DNA of 40,772 bases, taken from assembly GCA_023423065.1 (NCBI GenBank), contig JAFAGC010000024.1:1-40772 (forward strand), written 5' to 3'. The DNA comes from Pseudomonadota bacterium (GTDB lineage: Bacteria; Pseudomonadota; Gammaproteobacteria; Steroidobacterales; Steroidobacteraceae). Positions 7,859 to 16,370 of the stretch are shown one piece after another (the stretch's first letter is position 1; each line of letters begins with the position of its first letter). The translations under genes and the position numbers were made by a program. Below the pieces are notes generated by a model. It worked only from the letters and a program-made list of their open reading frames with translations. It searched no databases and was not told where the DNA came from.

Positions 7859-8542
7859 ATGACTCCCGTGCGCCGTTTTGCCTGGCGGATCGTCGCGGCG
7901 ATCGGCGTCGGGCTGATCAAGGTGTTCTGGAGCACCTGCCGAGTGGTGCGCGTGATCGGCGACGAGCACGTCGAACGGGCCTTGAAGCAGGCGCCGTCGC
8001 TCATCCCCGTCTACTGGCACCAGCACCAGCTGTTCTGCGCGAAATACCTGCTCGAGCAGGGGGCGCGCGGATTGAAGTTAGGGTTCCTGATCAGCCCGTC
8101 GGTCGATGGCGAGATCGGCGTCATGATCGTGTCGCGCTTCCGGGGTCACGTGATCCGCGGGTCCTCCTCGCACACGGGTGCGCGCGCCCTGCGCGACTAC
8201 TACGAGGCGCTCACCAAGGGCGGCATCTCGCCCGCGATCACGCCCGACGGACCGAGGGGTCCGCGCTTCGTGTTCAAGCCTGGTGCAATCCTGCTCTCTC
8301 AGATGTCGCAGCGGCCGATCCTCCCGATGGCCTACGCCGCCAGTCGCGCGACCCTGTTCCACTGGGACAAGTTCGTGCTGCCGTGGCCGTTTTCGCGCAT
8401 CGTCATCGCCATCGGCGAACCCCGCCAGGTGCCCCGCGCGGTCAAGCCCGAGGCGCTGACCGCCCTGCAGGCGCAACTTGCGGCGGACATGAAGGAACTG
8501 TTCGCCGTCGCGCGCGCTGCGCTCCACGAGAAGGCCGCATGA
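7859..8542 (+). CDS. DUF374 lysophospholipid acyltransferase-like protein
   Basis: About 227 residues from ATG 7859; an in-frame ATG at 7784 would add 25 residues that do not look like the family, and neither start has a well-spaced ribosome site. Conserved DUF374 blocks are present: VYWHQHQL, RGSSSHTGARALRDYY, and ITPDGPRGPRFVFKPG. The family belongs to the glycerolipid/lipid A acyltransferase fold and acts at the inner membrane; a hydrophobic stretch near residues 10-28 would dock it there. It begins a tightly packed operon with two glycosyltransferases and an LpxB N-domain protein and is divergent from the acyl-AMP ligase/P450 pair. The acceptor lipid is not known. Confidence 0.88.
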   Translation: MTPVRRFAWRIVAAIGVGLIKVFWSTCRVVRVIGDEHVERALKQAPSLIPVYWHQHQLFCAKYLLEQGARGLKLGFLISPSVDGEIGVMIVSRFRGHVIRGSSSHTGARALRDYYEALTKGGISPAITPDGPRGPRFVFKPGAILLSQMSQRPILPMAYAASRATLFHWDKFVLPWPFSRIVIAIGEPRQVPRAVKPEALTALQAQLAADMKELFAVARAALHEKAA

Positions 8543-9264
8543 GCATCGCGTTGTCCGTCGTCGTTCCGGTCTGCAACGAAGCCGAAAACGTCGATCCGCT
8601 GGTCCGCGAGATCGCGGCTGCGCTGGCCGGCCGGGAATACGAGATGATCTTCGTCGACGACGGCAGCACCGACGAAACCGCGACGATCCTCAAACGCCTC
8701 AAGGGCGAGTTCCCGCCGCTGCGCGTGCTGCACCATTCCTTCCGCAGCGGGCAGAGCGCGGCCGTGGCGAGCGGCGTGCGCGCGGCGCGCGCGCCCTGGA
8801 TCGCGACGCTCGACGGCGACGGGCAGAACGATCCGGCCGACATTCCGAAACTTCTCGCGGCGCGCGACGAGCCGGCCAATCGCGGCGTGCACCTGTTCAT
8901 GGGCAACCGCAAGGCGAGCCGCAAGGACACCGCGTTCCGCAAGCTGCAGTCGAACATCGCCAATGGCGTGCGTTCGAGCCTGCTGGGCGACGGCACGCCG
9001 GACACCGGCTGCGGCATCAAGCTCTTCTTGCGCGACGTGTTCATGGACCTGCCGCGCTTCGATCACATGCATCGCTTCCTGCCCGCGCTGTTCATGCGCC
9101 ATGGCGCGAAGGTGATCTCCGTGCCCGTGAGCCATCGCGCGCGCACGCGCGGCACGTCGAAGTACGGAATGCTGAATCGCCTGTGGGTGGGCATCGTCGA
9201 CATCGCCGGCGTCATGTGGCTGCGACGCCGCTACAAGCCCGGCCTGCTGGTGCGGGAAGACTGA
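8539..9264 (+). CDS. GT2 glycosyltransferase, ArnC/dolichyl-phosphate sugar synthase type
   Basis: 241 residues. GT-A marks are VDDGSTD at 39-45, then LDGDGQNDP near 92-100 for the metal-binding region, and the family-typical K-Y-G-M-L-N-R-L tail motif near 215. Such enzymes transfer a sugar from a nucleotide sugar to undecaprenyl phosphate on the cytoplasmic face. Unlike ArnC it lacks a long C-terminal two-helix membrane domain, having only one short hydrophobic segment. The start overlaps the acyltransferase stop (ATGA). With the downstream GT83 enzyme it would supply the lipid-linked sugar donor used on the other side of the membrane (family knowledge plus inference). Confidence 0.9.
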   Translation: MSIALSVVVPVCNEAENVDPLVREIAAALAGREYEMIFVDDGSTDETATILKRLKGEFPPLRVLHHSFRSGQSAAVASGVRAARAPWIATLDGDGQNDPADIPKLLAARDEPANRGVHLFMGNRKASRKDTAFRKLQSNIANGVRSSLLGDGTPDTGCGIKLFLRDVFMDLPRFDHMHRFLPALFMRHGAKVISVPVSHRARTRGTSKYGMLNRLWVGIVDIAGVMWLRRRYKPGLLVRED

Positions 9265-9281
9265 CTCGTGAGGATCGTCCC

Positions 9282-9605
9282 ATGATGAGCGGCGTGATCG
9301 GAGTGTATTTCGGTGTCGTGGTGACGCCCTGGAAACTCGTCGGGTTTCTCGGCGCGCTCATGTTCGCCGGCCGTTGGGTCGTGCAGGCCTGGGCGACGAA
9401 GCGCGCCGGGCGGCCCGCGATTCCGCGCAGCTTCTGGATCATCAGCCTGCTGGGCAGCGGCATGGTCACGTCGTATTTCATCTGGGGCAAGAACGACTCG
9501 GTCGGCATCCTGACGAACCTGCTGCCGGCCAGCGTGGCGTTCTACAACCTCATCATGGACATCAAGTCCAGGCGCGGCGGATCGGACGCAGGTTCCAATG
9601 CCTGA
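9282..9605 (+). CDS. Lipid A biosynthesis N-terminal domain protein (LAB_N)
   Basis: 107 residues with three hydrophobic helices, matching the stand-alone form of the domain found at the N-terminus of some LpxB proteins. Recognisable blocks are GFLGALMFAGRWVVQAW, PRSFWIISLLGSG and GILTNLLPASVAFYNL. ATG 9282 is followed at once by a second ATG; the preceding GAGGATCGTCCC gives a reasonable ribosome site. Such proteins are commonly encoded between ArnC-like and ArnT-like genes and are thought to help move or present the undecaprenyl-linked sugar, though their exact activity is not settled. The last codons overlap the start of the GT83 gene. Confidence 0.88.
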   Translation: MMSGVIGVYFGVVVTPWKLVGFLGALMFAGRWVVQAWATKRAGRPAIPRSFWIISLLGSGMVTSYFIWGKNDSVGILTNLLPASVAFYNLIMDIKSRRGGSDAGSNA

Positions 9606-11730
9606 CATCGGACTGCTGGGCGGCGGGCCGCGCAAGCCAGCCAAGCCACACTCGTCGAAGTCCGGCGAGCCGCGCGGTGTAGTTAGCCGGCCGCCCGCGG
9701 AGGAGGCCGCATCGCCGGAGTCCGCGCCGAGCGCGTTCGCGTCGAAGGTGGCGGCGTCGGATATCGTGGTGGCGCGGCTGTCCGCGCCGCTCGAGCCGCA
9801 GCCGGAGCGGACATCCGAGCCGGTCACGGCGGCCCCGATCGAGACGCCGCCGGAAGAAACTCCTCGAGCCGGGACGACACCGACCGAAGCCGAGCCCATC
9901 GCAGCAAGGACTGTGGAGACCGCGCCTGTTGCCGAGGCGCCTGTCGAAACCAGTCCCGACAAGGCGGCTCCCATCGAAACGCCGCCCGCCGCCACGGCGC
10001 GCCAGGATGGCGAACCGCCCGTCCTCGCCACCGCGCCGCCGCCGATCCGCTGGAGCGACCTGCTATGGCTCGCGCTCGCGCTGGTCGTAATCGTCGGCAC
10101 GGGCATCGGCGTCCGCGATCCGTGGCCGGCCGACGAGCCGCGTTTCGCCTCGCTCGCGCGCGACATGGTTTTGTCAGGCGAGTGGATGTTCCCGCGCGTC
10201 GGCGGCGATCTCTACCAGGACAAGCCGCCGCTGTTCTTCTGGCTGCTCGCGTTTTTCTATTCGATCACCGGGTCGGTACGCTGGTCCTTCCTGATCCCGT
10301 CGTTCCTCGCCGCGGGCGGGGTGATGTTCCTGGTCTACGACTACGGCCGTCGGACCGTGAGCCGCGCGGCCGGCCTTGCCGCAAGCCTGCTCATCGTGTG
10401 CACGCTGCAGTTCGTGCTCGCGACCCGCGGCGCGCAGATCGACGCGACACTGTGTTTCCTCACGACGCTGTCGCTGTATGCGCTGCTGCGCCACCTGCTG
10501 CTCGGTCACGGCTGGCGCTGGTATTTCCTCGGCGGCTTCGCCGCGGGGCTCGGCATCTTCACGAAGGGCGTGGGTTTCCTGCCCGTGCTGCTGCTGATCC
10601 CGTACTTCCTGTTGCGTGGATTCGGCTGGCAGGGATTCGCGCGCGTCGACGCGGGGAAGGGCGGTTGGCGCTGGTGGCTGGCGCCCCTCGCGATGCTGCT
10701 CGCCGTGTGCCTGTGGTTCGTCCCGATGCTGATCGCGGTCGCGAACGGCGCGCCCGAGTACGCGGCGTATCGCGACGAGATCCTGTTCGAGCAGACGGTG
10801 AACCGCTACGCGGGGGCGTGGCATCACGTCAAAGCCTGGTACTACTTCCTCGTCGAGGTCATCCCGCCGCTGTGGCTGCCGTGGAGCATCCTGCTGTTCT
10901 GGCTCGTGCCGCGTTTCAAGGCCGCGTTCCAGGAGCGCAGCGCGCAGGTCTGGTTGCCGCTCGGCTGGGTACTGCTCGTCTTGACGTTCTTCTCGCTGAG
11001 CCCGGGCAAACGCGGCATCTACATCCTGCCGGCGTTGCCGGCACTCGCATTCGCGGCGATGCCGGTCATCGAGGACGTGCTCGCGCGCAAGGGCGTGCGG
11101 CGCGCGGGATTCGTGCTGGCGGGATTCTTCTGGGTCGCGGCCGCAGCGTTCGCGATCGGTCACGCCGTGGACGCGCGATTCGCGGTGAACGCGATGGGCG
11201 AGGTCAATCTTTCGAGCCCGCTCGCGTTCTACGTGTATCTCACGCTCGCCGGCGCCGGTCTGCTCTACGCCTGGCGTCGCGCGCCGCTGGCCGCCTGGCC
11301 GGTCGCGCTCGGCGCATTGACCATCGTCTTCTCTTATTTCTTCGCGCCGGCGATGAATCCCGAACGCTCGGGCAGCGCCTTCGTCCGCACCGCGCTCGCG
11401 CGGGTGCAGCCCTCGGAAGAACTCGCGCTGGTCGCCTATAAGGAACAGTTCCTGCTCTACCTCGATCGGCCGACCGTGAACTTCGGTCACCGCCGCTGGC
11501 GAGAAGGACCGCAGGAAGCCTACGACGCGGCTGCGTGGCTCAACGCCGGCGAGAATCGCGTGCTGCTCCTGCCTGGCGATCAACTCGCGCCGTGCTTCGA
11601 AGGTCCGGCGACCCGCGTGGGCGAGAGTTCGCGGACCGAATGGTTTCTCGTGCGTGGCCGTGCGAGTGAGCAATGCGCGGCGCAGGGAGACGCGACACGC
11701 GCGATTCAATATCCCGCAAAGCCGTTATAG
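9598..11730 (+). CDS. ArnT-like GT83 glycosyltransferase with long low-complexity N-terminal extension
   Basis: 710 residues. From about residue 155 on it is a multi-pass membrane GT-C enzyme with the ArnT/PMT signature DPWPADEPRFASLARDM (D174 onward) and YQDKPPLFFWL (from Y206); about a dozen hydrophobic helices follow, then a small soluble periplasmic tail. ArnT transfers a sugar from undecaprenyl phosphate to lipid A at the periplasmic face. The first 150 residues are unusual: Pro/Ala/Glu/Thr-rich, probably disordered, with a repeated PIETPP motif. This extension would lie in the cytoplasm. The start overlaps the preceding gene by eight bases. The sugar is not predictable; no ArnA/ArnB-type sugar-modifying genes are in the window. 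Confidence 0.9.
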   Translation: MPDIGLLGGGPRKPAKPHSSKSGEPRGVVSRPPAEEAASPESAPSAFASKVAASDIVVARLSAPLEPQPERTSEPVTAAPIETPPEETPRAGTTPTEAEPIAARTVETAPVAEAPVETSPDKAAPIETPPAATARQDGEPPVLATAPPPIRWSDLLWLALALVVIVGTGIGVRDPWPADEPRFASLARDMVLSGEWMFPRVGGDLYQDKPPLFFWLLAFFYSITGSVRWSFLIPSFLAAGGVMFLVYDYGRRTVSRAAGLAASLLIVCTLQFVLATRGAQIDATLCFLTTLSLYALLRHLLLGHGWRWYFLGGFAAGLGIFTKGVGFLPVLLLIPYFLLRGFGWQGFARVDAGKGGWRWWLAPLAMLLAVCLWFVPMLIAVANGAPEYAAYRDEILFEQTVNRYAGAWHHVKAWYYFLVEVIPPLWLPWSILLFWLVPRFKAAFQERSAQVWLPLGWVLLVLTFFSLSPGKRGIYILPALPALAFAAMPVIEDVLARKGVRRAGFVLAGFFWVAAAAFAIGHAVDARFAVNAMGEVNLSSPLAFYVYLTLAGAGLLYAWRRAPLAAWPVALGALTIVFSYFFAPAMNPERSGSAFVRTALARVQPSEELALVAYKEQFLLYLDRPTVNFGHRRWREGPQEAYDAAAWLNAGENRVLLLPGDQLAPCFEGPATRVGESSRTEWFLVRGRASEQCAAQGDATRAIQYPAKPL

Positions 11731-11935
11731 TTGCGCCAGATTATGTCTGGCTCGCGCGAGGGATTGCGCGCATTTTCCTGATGCAACCTGCACTTAGCTT
11801 GTGTTCCTCAAATCTTGTGACAGAATGCTCCGCAACTTTGGGAGGGATCTGGCGCTTGAATCTGTGTGCCGCATCGCCGTGGCACCGGTTTCCTTCGCGT
11901 AGCGTGCTGGTCCACGCCCCAAGGCAGGGAGAAGA

Positions 11936-14608
11936 GTGGCTCTAGCACCAGAGAATCCTGAGCTGACTGCATCGGACGTCTTTTCGACGGGCGTCTGGTC
12001 CGCGCGCGGCGGCAAACCGACGCTGGGCGTCGACATCGCCTGCACCAAGATCGCGGTCGACCTGCAGAACATGCGGCGCGGAACGACGGAAGAAGTCATC
12101 CGCGAGAGCCTGATTTCCCTGCGCGATTCCTCCGGCGTCGACACCGCCTTCGTGTGGCTGCTTTCGGCCGACGGCTCCGCGGTGGAAGAAGTCCACGCGG
12201 CGCACGGCGCGCTCGCTCAATGCCGCGTCGAAGTCTGGCGTGGCACCCAGTTCAACGAATACCCCTGGCTGCGCAACCGCCTCGAGCACCTGCGCCTCTC
12301 CGAAATCCGCGACAGCGCGGCCCCGCGCCGCGACCAGGGCGCGGAGAGCCGCAAGTTCGCGGAGCTGTCGATCGGTTCGGTGCTGATGATCGCGATCCGC
12401 GTGCTGGGCCAGCCGGCCGCCATCCTCGGTCTCGCGAACGCGCTGCCGCGCGGCGCCTGGGACGTGAACCTGCAGCTCCTGCTCAAACTACTGGGCAATT
12501 CGCTGGGCGCGGGCCTCACGCGCCTGCGCATCGAGAACCGGCTGCACAAGCTCGAGGAGCGGCTCGAGCTCGCCCAGGGCGCCGCGAACGACGGCCTCTG
12601 GGATTTCGACATCGAAAGCAACGAGGTCCACTTCTCGCCGCGCTGGAAACAGATGCTGGGTTACCCGGTGGACGCCGAGCTCGATTCGCCGGACTGGCGC
12701 AGCCTCGTGCACCCGGAAGACATGTCGCGCGTGCAGAGCGCGATCCGCGACCACGTCGCGGGCAAGTCGCCGATTTTCGAATCCGTCCATCGCATGAAAC
12801 ACCGCAACGGCGACTGGCGCTGGGTGGTGAGCCGCGCCAAGGCGCGCGTCGACGAACATGGACGCCTGTTGCGCCTGGTCGGTGTCGAGCTCGACATCAC
12901 CGAACGCAAGCTCTACGAGGAAGCGCTGTTCCGCGAGAAGGAGAGCGCGCAGATCACGCTGCAGTCGATCGGTGACGGCGTCATCACGACCGATGCGAAC
13001 TCCACGGTGGACTACATCAATCCCGTCGCCGAGCAGCTCACGGGCTGGCGGCTCGAGGATGCGATGGGCCGGCCGATCGAGGAGATCTACCGCGCGTTCC
13101 ACGAGGAAACCTGCGAGCCGCTCGAGAATCCGCTGAGCGTCTCGATCCGCCGCACGCGGCCGATCAAGAGCGTGCGCCCGATGCTGCTGATCCGCCGCGA
13201 CGGGAATGAGCTCTACGTCGAGAGCACCGCGGCGCCCATTCGCGACGGCGCAGGGCAAGTGTCGGGTGGCGTGCTCGTGTTCCACGACGTGACCGAGAGC
13301 CGCGAGCTCAATCGTCGTCTGTCCTATCACGCTTCGCACGACCTGCTGACGGGTCTCGTCAACCGCCGCGAATTCGAAAGCCGCGTCGAGCGCGCGTTGA
13401 AGAGCGCGAAGGCGCGCGAGTCCAGCTACGCGCTGTGTTACCTCGACATCGACCAGTTCAAGATCATCAACGACACCTGCGGCCACTCCGCCGGCGACGT
13501 GTTGCTGGGCCAGGTCGGCGCGCTGCTCAAGAGCAAGGTGCGCTGGCGCGATACGCTCGCGCGCCTGGGCGGCGACGAATTCGGCATCCTGCTCGAGGCC
13601 TGCTCGCTCGATGAGGCGCTGCGCACCGCCGAGGTGCTGCGCGAGGCCGTGCGCAATTTCAGATTCACCTGGGAAGACCGCGTGTTCCGTCTCGGCGCGT
13701 CGGTCGGTGTCGTGCCGATCGCGGCCGACAACGAAGACGTCGCGTCGATCATCTCGGCCGCCGACTCGGCCTGCGCCGCCGCGAAGGAATCCGGCCGCAA
13801 CCGCGTGCACAGCTTCGCCGAGAACGACATCGAGCTCATGCGCCGCCGCCGCGAGATGCAGTGGGCCGCGCGCATCAACGCCGCGCTGGAAGAGGGCCGC
13901 TTCGAGCTGTATCGCATGCAGATCCAGCCCCTGCAGCGTTCCGAGCCCGGCCAGCATTACGAGCTCCTCCTGCGCATGCGCGACGAATCCGGCCGCATGG
14001 TTTCGCCGGACAATTTCATCGCCGCGGCGGAGCGCTACGGCCTGACCCCGGCGATCGACCGCTGGGTCATCGAGAACGCCTTGCGTTGGCTGGTCTCGGA
14101 GGCCGACGAACGCGAGAAGCTCGCGATGTGTTCGATCAATCTTTCGGGCCAGAGCCTCGGCGACGACAAGTTCCTGCCGTTCGTGATCGAGCAGTTCCAG
14201 AAGAGCGGCATCGACGCTTCGAAGATCTGCTTCGAGATCACCGAAACCGCGGCGGTCGCGAGCTTCAGCCAGGCCAACCGTTTCATCCAGGCGCTGAAGG
14301 AACTCGGCTGCCGCTTCGCGCTCGACGACTTCGGCACGGGCCTCTCGTCGTTCGGCTACCTCAAGCATTTCCCGGTCGATTTCCTCAAGATCGACGGCTC
14401 GTTCGTCAGGGAGATCCTGCACGACCCCATCGACCGCGAGATGGTGCGTTCGATCAACGAGATCGGACATCTCACCGGCAAGAAGACCATCGCCGAATTC
14501 GCCGAGAACGCCGAGATCATCCAGATGCTCACGTCGCTGGGCGTCGATTACGCGCAGGGTTACGGCATCGCGCAGCCGCAGCGCGTTCTCAAGGCGGTCA
14601 ACGCTTAG
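11936..14608 (+). CDS. GAF-PAS-PAS-GGDEF-EAL cyclic di-GMP enzyme
   Basis: 890 residues, GTG start with AGGGAGA five to eight bases upstream. A GAF-like region (about 35-190) is followed by a coiled stretch, a PAS fold with PAC-type end (LVGVELDITERK), a second PAS (SIGDGVITTDAN to FHDVTESR), GGDEF and EAL. The GGDEF site is intact (GGDEF at 545-549) and the product-inhibition site RxxD is present five residues before it (RWRD). The EAL domain has ELL with E676, SINLSG, FEITE, DDFGTG with D797 D798, FLKIDG and AEFAE, so phosphodiesterase activity is plausible. It has no membrane segment and is therefore a soluble sensor with two opposed activities. It stands alone, 205 bases after the GT83 gene. 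Confidence 0.95.
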   Translation: MALAPENPELTASDVFSTGVWSARGGKPTLGVDIACTKIAVDLQNMRRGTTEEVIRESLISLRDSSGVDTAFVWLLSADGSAVEEVHAAHGALAQCRVEVWRGTQFNEYPWLRNRLEHLRLSEIRDSAAPRRDQGAESRKFAELSIGSVLMIAIRVLGQPAAILGLANALPRGAWDVNLQLLLKLLGNSLGAGLTRLRIENRLHKLEERLELAQGAANDGLWDFDIESNEVHFSPRWKQMLGYPVDAELDSPDWRSLVHPEDMSRVQSAIRDHVAGKSPIFESVHRMKHRNGDWRWVVSRAKARVDEHGRLLRLVGVELDITERKLYEEALFREKESAQITLQSIGDGVITTDANSTVDYINPVAEQLTGWRLEDAMGRPIEEIYRAFHEETCEPLENPLSVSIRRTRPIKSVRPMLLIRRDGNELYVESTAAPIRDGAGQVSGGVLVFHDVTESRELNRRLSYHASHDLLTGLVNRREFESRVERALKSAKARESSYALCYLDIDQFKIINDTCGHSAGDVLLGQVGALLKSKVRWRDTLARLGGDEFGILLEACSLDEALRTAEVLREAVRNFRFTWEDRVFRLGASVGVVPIAADNEDVASIISAADSACAAAKESGRNRVHSFAENDIELMRRRREMQWAARINAALEEGRFELYRMQIQPLQRSEPGQHYELLLRMRDESGRMVSPDNFIAAAERYGLTPAIDRWVIENALRWLVSEADEREKLAMCSINLSGQSLGDDKFLPFVIEQFQKSGIDASKICFEITETAAVASFSQANRFIQALKELGCRFALDDFGTGLSSFGYLKHFPVDFLKIDGSFVREILHDPIDREMVRSINEIGHLTGKKTIAEFAENAEIIQMLTSLGVDYAQGYGIAQPQRVLKAVNA

Positions 14609-14647
14609 TCACGCGCAAGCTGTTCTCAGGCGCAAGCGCCACTCTTC

Positions 14648-14668
14648 ACGCCGTCGAAGCGACGGCGT
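14648..14668. terminator. Short hairpin between convergent genes
   Basis: ACGCCGTC at 14648-14655 and GACGGCGT at 14661-14668 form an 8-base GC-rich stem with a 5-base loop. It follows the GGDEF-EAL gene by about 40 bases and precedes the end of the convergent DUF6445 gene. The U tract is poor, so termination strength is uncertain. Confidence 0.4.
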
Positions 14669-14689
14669 CCGTCGTTTGACGTAAGGATC

Positions 14690-15427
14690 TCAGAACCAGG
14701 GCTTGGCCTGAAAACCCTGGGGGCGCATCTGGATTCTCGAGTTTACCGAGAAGCGACCGGTGCGCGGATCCGGATCGAACTCGAATTGCCGATCGATATC
14801 CGCGGAATGCAGCGCGTTCGAGGGGTAGAGCACCAGGCGATTGAACGCGACCTGGGTCGATGCGATCCGCTCGAACATTTCCGTGTCGCCGTTGATGTAG
14901 TCCTGTGTCGTCGACGGGTTCTCGCGCAGCTCCTGCTCCAGCACCGACCGGTAACGCTCGTGACGAAACTCGGGGATGAGTTCGTATCCGGTCTTTCGAT
15001 GCCGGTAGAGAGACGTGCCGGCATACGTGGGCGAACACAGGTAATGCACCGTCGAGAAGCCGTTCGCGGCCGTGCCGTCGATGTGCGGCATGCACTGGAC
15101 GGGCTTGAGATCCGCAGGCTTCGTCGTGACCACGCACAGGTAGCTGATCGCGCTGTGCAGTTCGAGATCGGGCAGGGAATAGGCCTCGTTGATCGCCCTG
15201 GTCAGCCCCTTGCGCAGCGCCTGTAGATAGGACCGCGGCGCCGGCGCACGCAGACCCGGGTACATGTCCGTCGGTGGCGCGAGCGCGGCTCGAGAGGCCG
15301 CGTACTCGACGAGTTCTTCAGGCCGGGCGAGCAGGTTGTCGACGATCAGCAGCGGGATCCGCTGGGCGCCGACGTGCTCCACCCGGATGCCGAGATCCGG
15401 GTGTGTATCGAGTTCGAGCTCAGGCAT
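14690..15427 (-). CDS. DUF6445 family protein, 2-oxoglutarate/Fe(II) oxygenase-like
   Basis: 245 residues. An H-x-D pair (H115 and D117 in MPHIDGT) and a distal histidine H207 in YPSNALHSADI, followed by an arginine about a dozen residues on (SVNSRIQM), give the facial triad plus 2-oxoglutarate anchor expected of a double-stranded beta-helix Fe(II) oxygenase. I recognise the sequence as the DUF6445 type, often encoded with SapC, tryptophan halogenase-like flavoproteins and TonB receptors. Here it overlaps the SapC gene (start 15427 inside the SapC end at 15420), so they are co-translated. The substrate is unknown; no halogenase or receptor gene is adjacent. Confidence 0.78.
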   Translation of the reverse strand: MPELELDTHPDLGIRVEHVGAQRIPLLIVDNLLARPEELVEYAASRAALAPPTDMYPGLRAPAPRSYLQALRKGLTRAINEAYSLPDLELHSAISYLCVVTTKPADLKPVQCMPHIDGTAANGFSTVHYLCSPTYAGTSLYRHRKTGYELIPEFRHERYRSVLEQELRENPSTTQDYINGDTEMFERIASTQVAFNRLVLYPSNALHSADIDRQFEFDPDPRTGRFSVNSRIQMRPQGFQAKPWF

Positions 15428-16235
15428 TCGGGCCCTGCCCGAGCGGGGCTTCCTTGTTGAGTCGTGCGACTCGCGAGAGCAACTTGGGCCACAAGCTCAG
15501 CGACAGCAAATGGGCGTAAACGAGCCCGGGAACGCCGATGTCGCGCAACTTGAGGTAAGTCTCCGTGGGAAGCGCGTTGAGCTTCTCCTCCGAGACGCGC
15601 AGACAATCTTCGATCTTCTGCGGCGGCGCCTGCGTGCCGTCCGGGTTCGCGCGCGGCACGCTCAGTTCCATGCTCTCGAACAGGTCGTGTTGCTCGAGCA
15701 GGCGAATGAGATCGCGCGTGCGTCGCGCGAGCTCTTCGAACTTGTTGCAGGTCTTGATCGCGTCCTTCGTGTATTGCGAGGGCTGCCCGTGCTCGAAGAA
15801 CGGAATTTCCGGCCGGTCCGAGATCGTCCTGGCCGCCCGGTCCACGCACAGGATCATGCGACCGCTTCCGCCCAGCGGATCGCGAACGCCTTCGGTCGCC
15901 ACGGGCAGGAACGGATAACGCCGCGCGAACGCGGGTACGTACGCATCGGGATCCATCGACCCGTCCGGCGCGATGAAGACGTTCACGCCCGGAAACGGTC
16001 CCATCAGGGCCAGGGGAATTTTCGACTGGCGGGAGAAGATGATGGGGTAACACACCGCGGCGTGCTGGAACTCGTCCGCCGTGATCGGCACCGCGTAGGT
16101 TCCCCGCAGGTACTCATACGGGTTCGCGGTCAGCGACACACCGAGTGCGCCGTGATCGTCGGGAGTGAAAGGTTCGAGCTGCTGATAGAAGAGTACGGAG
16201 CCGACGTTGACGGGCCGCTGACCGGCATTGTTCAC
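15420..16235 (-). CDS. SapC family protein
   Basis: 271 residues, soluble, with the SapC pattern: an early VPITADEFQHAAVCYPIIF block, then ALMG, FIAPDGSMDPDAYVPAF and RRYPF. The founding SapC was described with S-layer protein secretion in Campylobacter, but in proteobacteria such genes usually sit in TonB-receptor and oxygenase/halogenase neighbourhoods, where the role is unproven. No signal peptide is visible. Start ATG 16235 follows GAGGAAA at about twelve bases, a somewhat long spacing. It is the first gene of a two-gene unit with the DUF6445 protein and is divergent from the secreted fucosidase gene; the 135-base gap would hold both promoters. Confidence 0.85.
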   Translation of the reverse strand: MNNAGQRPVNVGSVLFYQQLEPFTPDDHGALGVSLTANPYEYLRGTYAVPITADEFQHAAVCYPIIFSRQSKIPLALMGPFPGVNVFIAPDGSMDPDAYVPAFARRYPFLPVATEGVRDPLGGSGRMILCVDRAARTISDRPEIPFFEHGQPSQYTKDAIKTCNKFEELARRTRDLIRLLEQHDLFESMELSVPRANPDGTQAPPQKIEDCLRVSEEKLNALPTETYLKLRDIGVPGLVYAHLLSLSLWPKLLSRVARLNKEAPLGQGPNA

Positions 16236-16370
16236 GAATACGTTTCCTCACCGCTGCGTGGACCGGAATTGGGACTGGGCGACTGCGGATGATTTTCCGC
16301 CCAGGATTCCGCGTGGCTGGTGAGCGTCGCGCGCGGTCGACCTATATGATCCCGCGCGAGGGAGAAAAAC

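Noticed and set aside
11735..11751. Hairpin GCCAGA/TCTGGC after the GT83 gene as a terminator
   Set aside because: Only six base pairs and no U tract follows; not enough to call.
12488..14470. A 660-codon open frame antisense to the GGDEF-EAL gene
   Set aside because: Mirror of real codon usage; no recognisable domain.
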